A stretch of DNA of 64,000 nt from Trileptium ribeirensis (GCA_030248225.1 JASANE010012062.1:59736-123735); one strand, 5' to 3'; positions 48,113-61,669 are shown, counted from the first letter of the stretch. The notes: generated from the letters alone by a model not told the origin. A program made the numbers and translations.

Positions 48113-50803
48113 GTGTTACAGATCCATACGGATCGTTACCAGTGGATTAATCCTGACCACAGCCTAATGGCAAACTTTTGGCGAAAACCCATAATCTTGA
48201 CCACACAGTAATGGCCAACATTTACGATAATCCTGGAGACACCGCAATGGTCAACATTTAGAAACTTCCCAATAAACCTGACAACAGTATAGTGGTCAAC
48301 ATTTTTCCGAACACAAATAATCCTGTCCACAGCGTAATGGCTAACATTTTGGCAACTGCCCCAATAATACTAGCCATAGAGTAATGGTCAACATTTCCGA
48401 AGTTAGTCGCAACTGTCTCCCGGTTTCAATTACCTCATGGAAATGACCCGACTGGGTATGGAACCCGCCCTAGCCCCCAATATGTACGTAAATGAAGTCA
48501 GAATCAATATATAACTCGCCGTGTGCAGACAATATATATGTCTATTTCCTTCGTATATACAAACTGACAATAAGAACATGTTGTCACCCTAGTTGTAAAC
48601 CATATGCAGTTCAAATCACGAATCGTTTCCTCGTTACGTACCAGAGATTTTTGTCATGTTTCGGCCCGCACCGCCGACAGTCTCGAGAACCAAAAGGGTA
48701 TCATAGTTAATATTTCAGGAATGGGTAATTATAGAAGCCGTGTAACCGTAACTATGCGTATATACTTATATATAGTTAGTTACCGATCTATTTTAGAACC
48801 ACCAAGGTTTCTTTGCTGTACTAAAATCGCGTATATATGTACGAATATATAGACACATATGTAGTGTTGTCACCATTGTTTCATGATAACTATGTTGTAT
48901 TGGCCATAAAGGCACTTGTTACGTATTCTACTCGGGATCGTATCCCTATACGTATATACCATTGAAGTTATCACCGATGATCACACATATTTTCAGGTAT
49001 ACGTATCCAGTTGGTTGTTCGATTCGAATATACATGTGTGTATATGTAGAGGTGTCATCGTTATATCATGTTCGTACCCTAATTTAGCATCAGTCCAGGC
49101 CATAATAGCGCCTGTATTTGTATTGATTCTATACCGTTTATGATTATTCCATTTGTATATACCGTATGTCATAATGGTAGAGGCCGTAAAAACGCCGAAA
49201 TCTAGCATGATTTTGCACTATTCTTGCCGTTGTATCAATGTTTTGTATCATTGATTATGCACATTTATTTGTCGTATATTAACTGCGTCGGATTATTGGC
49301 CGTAAAAGCGCCACGTTCCTTTGACATTTATATGATAATGATACTCGCTATTGTACCGTGTAATGTTACCGTGTTGCTTTATTGGCCGTAAAAGCGCCAC
49401 TAAGGATTGTCATGTCATGCCGTTTGTATTATATGTTGTGGTACTTTTGTGGAGTGCAAGTTTGGAGGTACAAGGAGTTGGAGATAATTTGTCTTGATTA
49501 GGAAGATCTTTGAGGAAAATATTAGGGATTTTTGAGCTTGTAAAGAACTGTTTTTATAGGTCGAAATTGCGAGTATGGCGAGCCCTGGCCATACTCGATT
49601 ATAGGATTTTTGAGACGGTACAACTCTCCCCTGCTGAATTCAGTATATGTATATGTGTGAGCGACAATAGCCCTACCCTGCATGGTAGGACCACGAAACT
49701 CGTTGTAAATCGCCGTAGGAAAGATTGGCCTTGATGGATACCCGTCACGACCGTCCTCACGAATGAGGACCACAAAAAAGGTGACTGTCCGCCCGAAAGC
49801 GAACAGCAATTGAGAGAATTTCTTGAAAAATATAAGTCCAAATCCAAAATATTAAACTGCCCAGTGTTCATTAGTTACCGCCACACTGGTAAGTTGTAAA
49901 GCGTTATGAAATATTATTTACCAGCGTTCATTCCCGCTGGTTGTGATACGAAATAAAAGTTAATATTTATGAAAATTTGATATCTAAAATATCGGCTCCG
50001 GCCCATAACTCCGGAACCGTGGGGGAATTCAAAAATTTGTCACTTAACATTTCTTATAGGAAATTTTGCCGTTTTCGAACGAGACCGGTTTCGTGGAGAT
50101 CCGATCCGAATCCACGGACTTATGGGTAAATAAGTAAATCAGTAAGCCCATAAAGTACAATTAATTAAATAACTCCACGAATATTGGTTACAGAACTATA
50201 TATAGGATACCGTTGTGATCCCCAGATCCGAGGCTTTCTTTTGAGCCCAGACGCGTCCCGCGGTGCCCAGTTTTAGATGCCCCCATACGAAGATTTTAAA
50301 AATAACTCCACGACCGGCGTGTGACCCCTCATTGAATTCCCCTTGTCAAGACTAACCCAAATATATATAAATAATCCCATAAAAGTATGCCCCGAACCAA
50401 GGGGAACCGTTTAAAACACCCTGCCCTGGAAAAAATTTGGCATGGACCCTCTCCCAAGAGCTTATTTTTCCCCCTGCCGATCGAACACGGTCCTGTTACA
50501 TATTATTTTGTTCGGACGGACGTACTGAGTCGGAATCCGAACTTCGTTTGGCACTCTGGCCATCCCTGAAAGGGCTGTGCTCTCCTTTTTTCTCTGTTGG
50601 CCCTCGATTCTTTTGTTTTGTTTACTTAATCCGTGTCTCTCTTCTTTTTATGCTAGGCCCAAACATGTAAGCACCGTTGTCTACATGTGAGTACACAGTT
50701 TCAATACTAAATTTATAATGTCAATAATCTTTTAATAGCAAATTTATATTAATGATGGTTCTATGTTAACTGCACGGGATGCATCAGTGGTTGTCGTTTC
50801 AGT

Positions 50804-50882
<79 letters not shown>

Positions 50883-50942
50883 CTCGCAGTAGCTTCAGCT
50901 ACTGAGTAAATAGCGTTTAATTCAAAGCCTCGATCAGGTTTA

Positions 50943-50946
<4 letters not shown>
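48113..50946 (-). mobile_element. Unclassified modular repeat, copy B' (3' half, inverted)
   Basis: Starts with the inverted terminal hairpin (GTGTTACAGATCCATACGG) and runs through the terminal array and phased-motif region (GGCCGTAAAAGCGCC at about 49,300) to the second T-run. It is nearly identical to 53,744-56,492 and lacks the 5' half that copies A and B have. Confidence 0.88.
50805..50882 (+). repeat. Homopolymer run of 78 T
   Basis: Uninterrupted T. The matching position in the right arm (between CAGTG and TCGCAG, about 53,800) has no T-run, so it is an insertion specific to the left arm. Confidence 0.95.
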
Positions 50947-51022
<76 letters not shown>

Positions 51023-51035
51023 TTTTTTTTTTTTT
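50946..51035 (+). repeat. Homopolymer run of 76 T, one G, 13 T
   Basis: Runs from the inner end of the left palindrome arm to the exact start of element copy B homology (CGATGCC at 51,036). The 63-bp segment between the two T-runs contains the hairpin CAGTAGCTTCAGCTACTG. Confidence 0.95.
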
Positions 51036-54000
51036 CGATGCCTCGTCGGTCATCGGTGCTATCCTGAGGGTAAGTTATTTTGACTTAAAACTTTCAAAAG
51101 CGAGCTATATTTGGTACTAAAATTTTAACCATTGGTCCGGGCGAATTCTACTCGCCAAAGCGAGTCGGTAAACGGAGGCCCCGGTTGTCGGGACAACCGT
51201 AACAATTTTACTCGGTTTGTTTCCTTACATTGTTCGGTTCATAATTTTCGACCTAGATTTTGGGGTACAAGTTGATTGGGGCTAGGGAAGACCTTCAGTT
51301 TCCAATAACTTTTTAATTTGCCAGCGTTTTCTGTGAAATTTTGCACAGGGGCTGGGCTCGACCTTACGTTTGGATTTTCTAGGACCGGGTCAACGGTCCT
51401 CACAAAAATTGGTCGGTCGGGCCGAGACCCGATAGACCCGACATCGCGTCTAGCGATCGACAATTTTAAGATACAAAAATCCTAACATTGGCAATACAAA
51501 TTACCAACACTGGGGAAAATAATATTTTCCCAAAACATGTGGAAAAGCAAGACCGAAACAGACTTACAAAAATAACATAATTTGTAAAATTTGAACTACA
51601 ATCTGAACGACGGTTCTGCGGCTCAGGTTTGGATTGCCTGTAACTTTTGACAGCTTTGCCGGGCTCGATAGCTTAAATGAAAGGCCTAATGGGCCTCTAT
51701 ATGTAAGAGAAAAATCATTAAAATTCCTGGGATGAATATCAAGTTATTAACGTTTAAAGTTCGGGTAGGGGCGGACCCCTATCGAGCCGTCGGGTTTGTA
51801 ATTCCGACGCGATAATGTTGGGTTATAAAGGGGTGTCCGATAGCGGACATTCCAACGAAGAAACAGCGAGGGTTCCAACCAAATTCCTGGAAATGATCTT
51901 AAAATATTTTGATTTGAATCTTGATTTTGCATTTTTGGTGGAGTTAGGCCTCTTCAAGGCCGTCGGGTTTAGGGTCCCGACTCGAAACCGACATGTTTTA
52001 GACTCCTATTCGTTAGTAGCAATGCTACGAAGAAACTGCCAAAGTTTTAGCAAAATTCCAGGAGGGAAACTCACGATATTTTGGTTTTCATATTTTGGTG
52101 AGGGCGACCCCTCTCAGGGTCGTCGGGCTTATGTTTCTGACGCGATTTTTTTGAGTGTATTACATGTTGAGTCAGAAGCTCGGATCCTTCTCGAGATCCG
52201 GGTGAAATTTTAACCTAATCTTTGGAGCAGTTTTCGAGATAGGCCAAATTTTCTACCTGGGCGAGCTGTCTCGCTCGCGGGACGTTCGGTCAGTAGGTCT
52301 GCTCGTGGTTTAAGACAAAATTTTAAAAGACTATGCCTACAACATTATTATCTTACAACTAATACTTGACTAAGTTCCTGAGGTGATTTAATCCCGATAA
52401 TGTTCCTGAATTCCGACAGACAAAACAGTAAAAAGAACGGACGGATTCACGTCCAAAAATCGTAAAGCGTACAAAACCTTGAAAACCGTTTTGATAAATG
52501 TTTAGTACAACGTGCGTGACCATAGACGATTCGGAGTCTTACTGGTAACTTCCAATTCAAAACTTGTTTTGTTTAACCTTGGTCGGCTCAAAATTAAAGT
52601 CTTCCTACCTTAACTCGACTCAGGTAATCATGTAAATCGATCCAAACGCGAGTGTCGCGTTTGTTTGTGCCCTAACTCATCGACCGAGGGAGGTTCAATC
52701 TGATTTCGGTCAACTGATCAATTCACGCGAGTGGCTAGTCATGGCCACACCTCTGCGGGGCAAGCTAGGACGGGCTGAGCTACCATGTAAACCGGAGTGT
52801 GGACAGGGGAGGCTAAAACTGGGCACTAATACGCATAAGAACCATATTAGATCCTACGGCCTAATTCTCCTATCTCAACTAAGTTATTCCACCTCCCTGT
52901 CCACACTTACGTACTCCATCCTATCGGTCGGCGTCCATCGCTTCTTTGTCCATTCGCAGGAACAAGCCAAACCCACCACGGAAAACGAGAAAACCAATGA
53001 AGACAATATTACTGAAGCTAAAGCGCCAGAGCGGTCTGCAGAACGACCTAACTTTGCGCTGCCGAAGACAGAATGAACTGTGCAGAGTAGTTGCAACTCT
53101 GCTTTTATATGAAGATTTCGAATTTTTGAAATTTTAAATTTTGGAGCCGTTAAAGTGCTTATTCAGCACTTTTGGGGCGATTTGACCCCATTTTCTGATC
53201 TTATAAGCAAACATCATTATCAGCGTATAATTCCAATCAATTTCGGACCAATTTTATCTCCGAACCTTACTTAATTAATTTGATTTATTACCTTATTTAC
53301 ATCAAGTTTATATAAAATTTACTTAAGGTTAATAAGAACTTACTAGAAACTTCTAATAAAATTCAAACCATAATGCGAACCGAGTCCAGTAACTCAGATG
53401 TCCAGCCTGTTTACCCAAGTAACGGTTGTACTGCAAATCGCGACTCTAATATCGGAATGTCCGAGAAGCATACTAAGTCACTACTCCAGCTTGCTGACAA
53501 GAAGCTTGTCAGATGACTTAATATGGAATTTATATAAAACTGACACAAACACCGGCTTGACATCAAACGATTGTGACTGCTAACAACTGTCCAAGAACGG
53601 CACTATTGACTTTACGAATTTATAACGTGCTGCAAACTTTATATTGACTGGTAATTTGTATCAGATCCATTGCAAGCTCGCACAGCAGAGCCACTGATAA
53701 GAAATTTCAGAACGCCGAGCTGTATATAAAACTTATATTAATTTAATATAAACCGACGAGGCTTTGAATTAAACGCTATTTACTCAGTAGCTGAAGCTAC
53801 TGCGACACTGACGACAACCACTGATGCATCCCGTGCAGTTAACATAGAACCATCATTAATATAAATTTGCTATTAAAAGATTATTGACATTATAAATTTA
53901 GTATTGAAACTGTGTACTCACATGTAGACAACGGTGCTTACATGTTTGGGCCTAGCATAAAAGGAAGAGAGACGCGGTTTAAGTAAACAAAACAAAAGAA

Positions 54001-56492
54001 TCGAGGGCCAACAGAGAAAAAAGGAGAGCACAGCCCTTTCAGGGATGGCCAAAGTGCCAAACGAAGTTCGGATTCGGACTCAGTACGTCCGTCCGAACAA
54101 TTTAATATGTAACAGGACCGTGTTCGGTCGATAGGGGGCAAAATAAGCTCTTGGGGGAGGGTCCATGTCAAATTTTCCTGGGTAGGGTATTTTAAACGGT
54201 TCCCCTTGGTTCGGGGCATACTTTTATGGGATTATTTATATATATTTGGGTTAGTCTTGACAAGGGGAATTCAATGAGGGGTCACACGCCGGTCGTGGAG
54301 TTATTTTTAAAATCTTCGTATGGGGGCATCTAAAACTGGGCACCGCGGGACGCGTCTGGGCTCAAAAGAAAGCCTCGGATCTGGGGATCACAACGGTATC
54401 CTATATATAGTTCTGTAACCAATATTCGTGGAGTTATTTAATTAATTGTACTTTATGGGCTTACGCATTTACTTATTTACCCATAAGTCCGTGGATTCGG
54501 ATCGGATCTCCACGAAACCGGTCTCGTTCGAAAACGGCAAAATTTCCTATAAGAAATGTTAAGTGACAAATTTTTGAATTCCCCACGGTTCCGGAGTTAT
54601 GGGCCGGAGCCGATATTTTAGATATCAAATTTTCATAAATATTAACTTTTATTTCGTATCACAACCAGCGGGAATGAACGCTGGTAAATAATATTTCATA
54701 ACGCTTTACAACTTACCAGTGTGGCGGTAACTAATGAACACTGGGCAGTTTAATATTTTGGATTTGGACTTATATTTTTCAAGAAATTCTCTCAATTGCT
54801 GTTCGCTTTCGGGCGGACAGTCACCTTTTTTGTGGTCCTCATTCGTGAGGACGGTCGTGACGGGTATCCATCAAGGCCAATCTTTCCTACGGCGATTTAC
54901 AACGAGTTTCGTGGTCCTACCATGCAGGGTAGGGCTATTGTCGCTCACACATATACATATACTGGGTTCAGCGGGGGAGAGTCGTACCGTCTCAAAAATC
55001 CTACAAATCGAGTATGGCCAGGGCTCGCCATACTCGCAATTTCGACCTATAAAAACAGTTCTTTACAAGCTCAAAAATCCCTAATATTTTCCTCAAAGAT
55101 CTTCCTAATCAAGACAAATTATCTCCAACTTCTTGTACCTCCAAACTTGCACTCCACAAAAGTACCACAACATATAATACAAACGGCATGACATGACAAT
55201 CCTTAGTGGCGCTTTTACGGCCAATAAAGCAACACGGTAACATTACACGGTACAATAGCGAGTATCATTATCATATAAATGTCAAAGGAACGTGGCGCTT
55301 TTACGGCCAATAATCCGACGCAGTTAATATACGACAAATAAATGTGCATAATCAATGATACAAAACATCGATACAACGGCAAGAATAGTGCAAAATCATG
55401 CTAGATTTCGGCGCTTTTACGGCCTCTACCATTATGACATACGGTATATACAAATGGAATAATCATAAACGGTATAGAATCAATACAAATACAGGCGCTA
55501 TTATGGCCTGGACGATGCTAAATTAGGGTACGAACATGATATAACGATGACACCTCTACATATACACACATGTATATTCGAATCGAACAACCAACTGGAT
55601 ACGTATACCTGAAAATATGTGTGATCATCGGTGATAACTTCAATGGTATATACGTATAGGATACGATCCCGAGTAGAATACGTAACAAGTGCCTTTATGG
55701 CCAATACAACATAGTTATCATGGAACAATGGTGACAACACTACATATGTGTCTATATATTCGTACATATATACGCGATTCTAGTACAGCAAAGAAACCTT
55801 GGTGGTTCTAAAATAGATCGGTAACTAACTATATATAAGTATATACGCATAGTTACGGTTACACGGCTTCTATAATTACCCATTCCTGAAATATTAACTA
55901 TGATACCCTTTTGGTTCTCGAGACTGTCGGCGGTGCGGGCCGAAACATGACAAAAATCTCTGGTACGTAACGAGGAAACGATTCGTGATTTGAACTGCAT
56001 ATGGTTTACAACTAGGGTGACAACATGTTCTTATTGTCAGTTTGTATATACGAAGGAAATAGACATATATATTGTCTGCACACGGCGAGTTATATATTGA
56101 TTCTGACTTCATTTACGTACATATTGGGGGCTAGGGCGGGTTCCATACCCAGTCGGGTCATTTCCATGAGGTAATTGAAACCGGGAGACAGTTGCGACTA
56201 ACTTCGGAAATGTTGACCATTACTCTATGGCTAGTATTATTGGGGCAGTTGCCAAAATGTTAGCCATTACGCTGTGGACAGGATTATTTGTGTTCGGAAA
56301 AATGTTGACCACTATACTGTTGTCAGGTTTATTGGGGAGTTTCTAAATGTTGACCATTGCGGTGTCTCCAGGATTATCGTAAATGTTGGCCATTACTGTG
56401 TGGTCAAGATTATGGGTTTTCGCCAAAAGTTTGCCATTAGGCTGTGGTCAGGATTAATCCACCTCGTAACGATCCGTATGGATCTGTAACAC
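51036..56492 (+). mobile_element. Unclassified modular repeat, copy B
   Basis: The longest uninterrupted copy: CGATGCCTCGTCGG at the left, the ~160-bp array (51,640-52,330), a short frame at 52,741-53,076, phased GGCGCTTTTACGGCC motifs (55,208-55,700), the terminal array (56,210-56,460) and the hairpin (GATCC GTAT GGATC). Its 5' half is the loop of the palindrome and its 3' half pairs with B'. No hAT insertion at the site occupied in copy A. No coding domain recognised. Confidence 0.88.
52741..53076 (+). other. 111-codon open frame in element B, doubtful
   Basis: Reads MATPLRGKLGRAELPCKPEC to a charged, Glu/Lys/Asn-rich C-terminus (SQEQAKPTTENEKTNEDN). No domain recognised. The homologous stretch of copy A (39,030-40,140) does not keep the frame and is split by the hAT, so conservation does not support coding. 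Confidence 0.25.
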
Positions 56493-56661
56493 TAACAATA
56501 TCTGTTTTACCTACACTTCTGGCATTTCAGTAGCGTAAAAGGCAACCACAACGCAACAATTCCATTGGCTGTAAGCGATATGAATGGCTGATTGCAAGGG
56601 TGACAGTGCAAGAGGCCGCCAAGACATTATAAATTTCATATTTCAGATGAAGTATACTTAC

Positions 56662-56730
56662 CACTTTCTTCGTCGGTTTACCGGCGCCATGACCAGCTTT
56701 GGTTTCCACACGAATTAATAATGGATTTTT
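56662..56730 (-). CDS. PREP: PREP exon n (catalytic His), inverted copy
   Basis: Same 69-bp exon as 47,873-47,941 with KAGHGAGKP and both splice sites (acceptor TTTCAG, donor GTAAGT) kept. Beyond it the minus strand enters element B, so again no terminal exon is visible. Confidence 0.95.
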
Positions 56731-59299
56731 CTGAAATACGAATAGAATACTATTGAGCTTTGTTCACTGCATACATGTTAATTTTGTCAATCATAGTTTT
56801 ACTAGAAGGAAAAATTGCAATGTACAGGCAAGTAAAAAGAACCCCCTGCGTTGAAAATGTATTTTATCGGAAAAATGCCATTTCAGTTCGCGAGGTGACG
56901 TATTTTTATTAGAAAAAAATACTTTAACAGCATGCTTTATTCAAGCCGAGAATGTAGTCGCTAAAATGACCATGAATTAGAGTATGTAAACCAATGTTCT
57001 TTCCCTTTTATCACGTTATTAGATTTTATCAGACAAGATGAGTAATAACCAGAAATGCTTAGTAATGTTTAGTAATACATTCAGAAGCTAACATAACCCT
57101 GGACGAGGTTATATGTGAAATCCTGTTCTTACCTTTAAGTTACATAACTATTAGATTTTGTTAAACTGGGTAATAAGCAATACTTAATAATGTATTCAAT
57201 AGCTAAAATGACCTTGGTAGGTTGTGACATCCCTGTTTCCACTTTTGCTACATTATTAGGTTTTATAAAACGCAACGAATAATAAACGTTATTTAATAAT
57301 ACTAAAATTGCCTCGGATTAGGTTAGGTGAAACCCCCGTAACTGCTTCAAAATTTTTTTGCTATTTTGAAGATATGCTTAACATACGCTGTAACATGGTG
57401 TTATCAATGTTTAGTTTTCTTTTATAAACAGGGATTTCGCGCAGATTTTTCGCAAACAGCAATTGACCAGCAAAATTATTGCATTCTTTGTTTTTCCTTT
57501 TATATTCATCCAAAAACACCAAAATGATTCCAACTGACACTTTTACGCGCTGAAATCAGAAATCAAAACGACGTACAATTACTACATCGTCAGCCAAAGT
57601 CACTTTTCCCTCGCTCAAAACAATTTTTTTCGCTTAGTGTATCACGTTACATGACATAGAATACATAAATTGGTGCCGAAAACACCAAAATGACTCAAGC
57701 TGATACCTTAATGCTCTAGCTCCCGATATACGGTTACTATATCACCAGTAAAAGTCGCTATTCCGGCTAAGAACAACCACTCTTCACTTGGTTTATCGCT
57801 CTGCGACAGGAAAGATAAAATTACGCACAAAATACAAAAATAACTTGAAATGTTAACATAACAACGATTTAACATGGCTACAACGTTCCCACAATAATTC
57901 CAAAAAGACTCATCCAAAAATAATTTTCTAATTATTCTAAGCCATAAACTATAGCGATTTATGAATACAGCAACGTCAAGCATAGCAGCGTTTCGATCAA
58001 AACTATCCAAGTTGCTCTTTTTTGATCACGCATAATTTGTGCGTACGCAAAACTTTGTCCGTTTACAAGGTCGCATCCTTATTAAATCATATATAATGCA
58101 CTCTGAAACAACCACAGTTAGGAATGATGGAACTTCAGACAATTCTGCACAGCAGTGCGAAAACTTCGACCGAAGATGCTGAGGTTATACTTCCGAAGTA
58201 TATTATGATGTTTTGCATTTGATCACTGCTTAAAATCTCCCTCAAGGTTAGGTTAATTCGTGTATGATCAATCTGTATCTTTGTCGAAATAGTTTCAGCT
58301 TGAAAAAAGTGGAAATTTTTATGGTCCAGCATAAAGTATTACGAAAACCTAACCTTGAAACACTAAGGTTAAGTTTCTTAATTCTTACATTCCTGTTTTT
58401 ATCTGCAACGGTTCAATAAAGAAGCCTTATAAAGTATCGTGAAAGTCATGTAAATTCTTTCTGCACAGCAATTAATTGCAATAAAATCGGCATAAACATG
58501 CAACCACTAAGCATAGCCGAATGTCCCTACCCATGTCTGTGATGTGCCTAGCCCAATAGGACTTGCAACGATTGAACATTACAAACGTAAAAACAGTTAT
58601 TGTAGAAAACAGTAGAAACACTAATTTTGTAATTTATAGCTTCACGTATAATACATCCATAACCCCAGCAGTCGCCAAAAAATAATTATACTTCAGGGCT
58701 ACTTATTTGGGACAATTCTCGTCCCTTCGTTGGTTTATCACACCAAAAATGGATCCGCAAACATCTATATGGTTACAATATTATTTCAAATAATAAACCT
58801 GAGGAGCGATGTAGCACAGTTATTAACAGTAAATGCACTCAATTTGGTAAGCAAGAGCTCAATTGAAAATTTCACATTATACTGAATTAAAGATAGCATG
58901 AACTGTGTGAAATAAAATATGAGTTCGTTTCTTCCTACTAGTTGTAAAAAGCTATCGAGCATAGTTTTCTGCAGACGGTTAAAATAGTAGCTACGACTCT
59001 GATCCTTTCACTTTTTAGGCCATAACCCTGTAATTTCGAGCCCAATTTCAGATTTCTACACATACGTACACTTAAAAAATTCAGCTGCTCATATATTTAA
59101 AACATATTGTTGTTGATCATCGAACTTGTCGATAGTCATAATAATGTAGAGTGTATAAGGCACAACATATAAGGCAGAATACAATGTATGTTCTATACAA
59201 GTTACAGCGCCGAAAAAAGATTACCCGACGAGCAAACAGCCAGCTCAGCCCACAAACTGATAACTTTTAGAATGTTCAAACAAAACATTGGACCTTTAC

Positions 59300-59459
59300 C
59301 TGTATCGCTGAATCGTGAACGGTATGATAAAGTTGGGCTATGTACTTCAGGGAATGCGACGGTACTACTCTGTCGTCATGATCTGCAGTTAGGAGCAGCA
59401 TTGGCGGATATTCTGAGGATATATTTTGCGGAGCTCTAATGTTGTGTAATGGAGAATAT
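59300..59459 (-). CDS. PREP: PREP exon m (catalytic Asp), intact inverted copy
   Basis: 160 bp, read from 59,459 down. After acceptor ATTTTAG it completes a Lys codon, then [40 protein letters not shown] and [13 protein letters not shown], ending in phase 0 at donor GTAAAG. ADHDDR supplies the catalytic Asp (human Asp641) and Arg643 that binds the substrate carboxylate. Phases fit the neighbouring minus-strand exons at 60,864 and 56,662. This is the only open version of the exon in the window and it lies on the strand opposite to the main gene. Confidence 0.96.
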
Positions 59460-60863
59460 CTAAAATGTTCAACAAGAGACAGCTATTCTAGTAGACTAAA
59501 TGTAAATTCTATAAATTTATTATTGAGACGAAACCTAAATAAAAGAAGTCTTCCCCTTATGTGCATGTTCACAAAATGCAATCGTCTTAAACCAAAATAA
59601 GGAAAATGATAAAGATTTACAAAAGATGTTATTTCTGCTATCATAATTTGTGAGAATTAGAAAATTCACACAAGACTACAATTTACAAACGTGACAAGCA
59701 ATAATCCATTTGTTTCAGTTCGTGTTCACACGGTCAGAATTTCAATTCAAAATCTGTATAAGAATTCTGTTTAAAAATTTGAACACATTCTAGATAAAAT
59801 CTGATCAGAATTTGATAATAATCTTAATAAAAACGTCAGAAACAGCACTGTTTCAAAATCTGAAAAGCCGGCTTTGCAATACGTTTGTATTTTCTATTGT
59901 TCAATTTTTTTTGTATTCCAATTCTTAACTAAGAAATTCAGTACACAACAAAAAATCGAATAAACAGTGCAATGAAGATTGTACGTCCTAATTTTAGCAG
60001 CTGTAATTACTTCTCATGTAGCAACAAAAATACACAAAAGCAGCTTCAACGATTGGCTAAAAATAAAATCGATTAAAATCTTTTTTACATTTACATGCAC
60101 TGGCTTCTCAAAAGTGGGGGTGGCGGCGGCACCATTACCATTTTTCGGTGCCCCCTGGCATAAAAATTGACGCCTCTGGTTGGACCCCCTGGAAAAAATT
60201 TTGCTCCCCCCACATAAAAAAGTCCCCTGGAAAAATTATTAGCTACCACCCGTAAAAGAAACCACAGATGACATGAAATTTTTTATACAAAAATCCCATT
60301 CCGAAGTTAAAGATTTGACTAAATTCAGCAAAAAATTGATTGAAAAATTGTTTTAACCCTGAGGCTATTTATTAATGATTTTAGCGTTTTTGAGCATTTT
60401 TAAATTTCGACCCCCTATTCCAGCCAGCACAGCCCCCCATGTTCACATTCTACGGCAAAATTCGGCGCCCCCAGTTCCGAACCAAGGAGGTCTCGTTTAT
60501 GCCCTCCCGGCAAAATTTTCAGTGAATGGAGAAGCCAGATGCATAGTCAAGTCGTTGTATATAATCAAGTTGAAATATAGATAACGGTGTGCTTAATAAC
60601 CTAATGTACACTCATTGTAAGGTAAAACGTTCAATAGCACGTCGAAATTAAAAAAAATCGATATTTCTGGCAAAGGTTCGACGAACCATATTGGGGCGCA
60701 CAGCGGCCCAGTGAGTGGCCACAAAAACGCAGCTTTCAGCAAAATTGGAGATCTCGATGATCCGATTCTTTTTGAATGACTGCGACAAATACGAAATTTT
60801 CACGATTTTCCTTTAGCGCCCTGAGTAGGAACTCCGCTCACTCCATTTCAATAACTTTAGTAC

Positions 60864-60965
60864 TTTATCAAGTATTCGAATTCATCCGGCTTTTCTGGAG
60901 AACCAAATTCCGGCACCCAAGCTTGGCCTATTGTGAACTTGTGATACCGCAGCATATCGAGAACA
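60864..60965 (-). CDS. PREP: PREP exon l (S1 Trp), inverted copy
   Basis: 102 bp, same sequence and splice phases as 43,628-43,729 ([14 protein letters not shown]). It is the most 5' PREP exon on the minus strand; no exon for the Ser region is found further along this strand before the window ends. Confidence 0.95.
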
Positions 60966-61669
60966 CTGTAATACAAAACGAATATACGAACATTTTACTA
61001 CGAAAATTACTATAAACAAAACAAACTGGGTTTTCTGTTCGCTAAAAAGATTGCCAGGGCATGACCCGGGGGGGGGGGGTGGATCGAAATTAAGGGAACC
61101 TAATTTTGACAGGAGGGCGTGAAGTTGGATAGCCCCCGGGTTTTAATTAGAGTCGAAATCTAACAATTTTCAAAATTGAATATTTTTCAACGAAAAGCGC
61201 TAAAATATTTAATTTAATAAATAGGTTTAAAAACTGTGCAAAAACGTCTTTTTTGAGGATAAAAACAACTTTTAAAGCAATTCTTTGCTGAATTAGTCAA
61301 ATTTTTAACTTCGGAAAAAAGTTTTTGTAAAACTTGTCAATTTTTTATGTCTCTTTTTTGCGTTTTTACAGAGGTGGTGCAGCCAACGGGGTGCGCGGAA
61401 AATACCTAGGACCCCAACGCCCCCCAACTTTGCAATAGGTACACGCCGCATTGCTGGTAATGAAATCGTAAATAAAAAAGTGGTGTTGTATATCATTTAA
61501 AAATTACAGATTTTCTGTATTAATCATGTTACGATAATCCGTAAAATAACAAATCAATATGAAAGGTGAGGCAAAAGGAAATGGTATTAATTCATCTCTA
61601 ACAGTACGAAATTTAAGCGCATGCATATAAGCCAAAAACAATAAACATTGCTTGAAGTAGCACCGTTAC

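Larger units (their letters stand above)
40530..50946 (+). repeat. Left arm of the giant imperfect palindrome
   Basis: Reverse-complementary to 53,744-64,000; paired positions sum to about 104,530 at the outer end and 104,604 near the centre. It contains the 3' part of element A, the 5.18-kb host segment (42,934-48,112) and the inverted partial element B'. Identity looks like 98-99% through the host segment and inner element and lower (near 90%) in the outer element part. Confidence 0.96.
56493..61669 (-). repeat. Host segment H', inverted copy of the 3' part of PREP
   Basis: 5,177 bp, reverse complement of 42,934-48,112. Small clusters of differences are scattered through it. The junction with A' shares displaced PREP intron sequence with the A/H junction, so element and host were duplicated together. 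Confidence 0.93.

Noticed and set aside
50387..50670. Frames of 60-93 codons in the element copies (also 54,219-53,938 minus)
   Set aside because: They are shared only because the copies are near identical; the more diverged copies A and A' do not keep them.
59188..59439. 83-codon + strand frame over the intact Asp exon
   Set aside because: It is the antisense shadow of the PREP exon on the minus strand.
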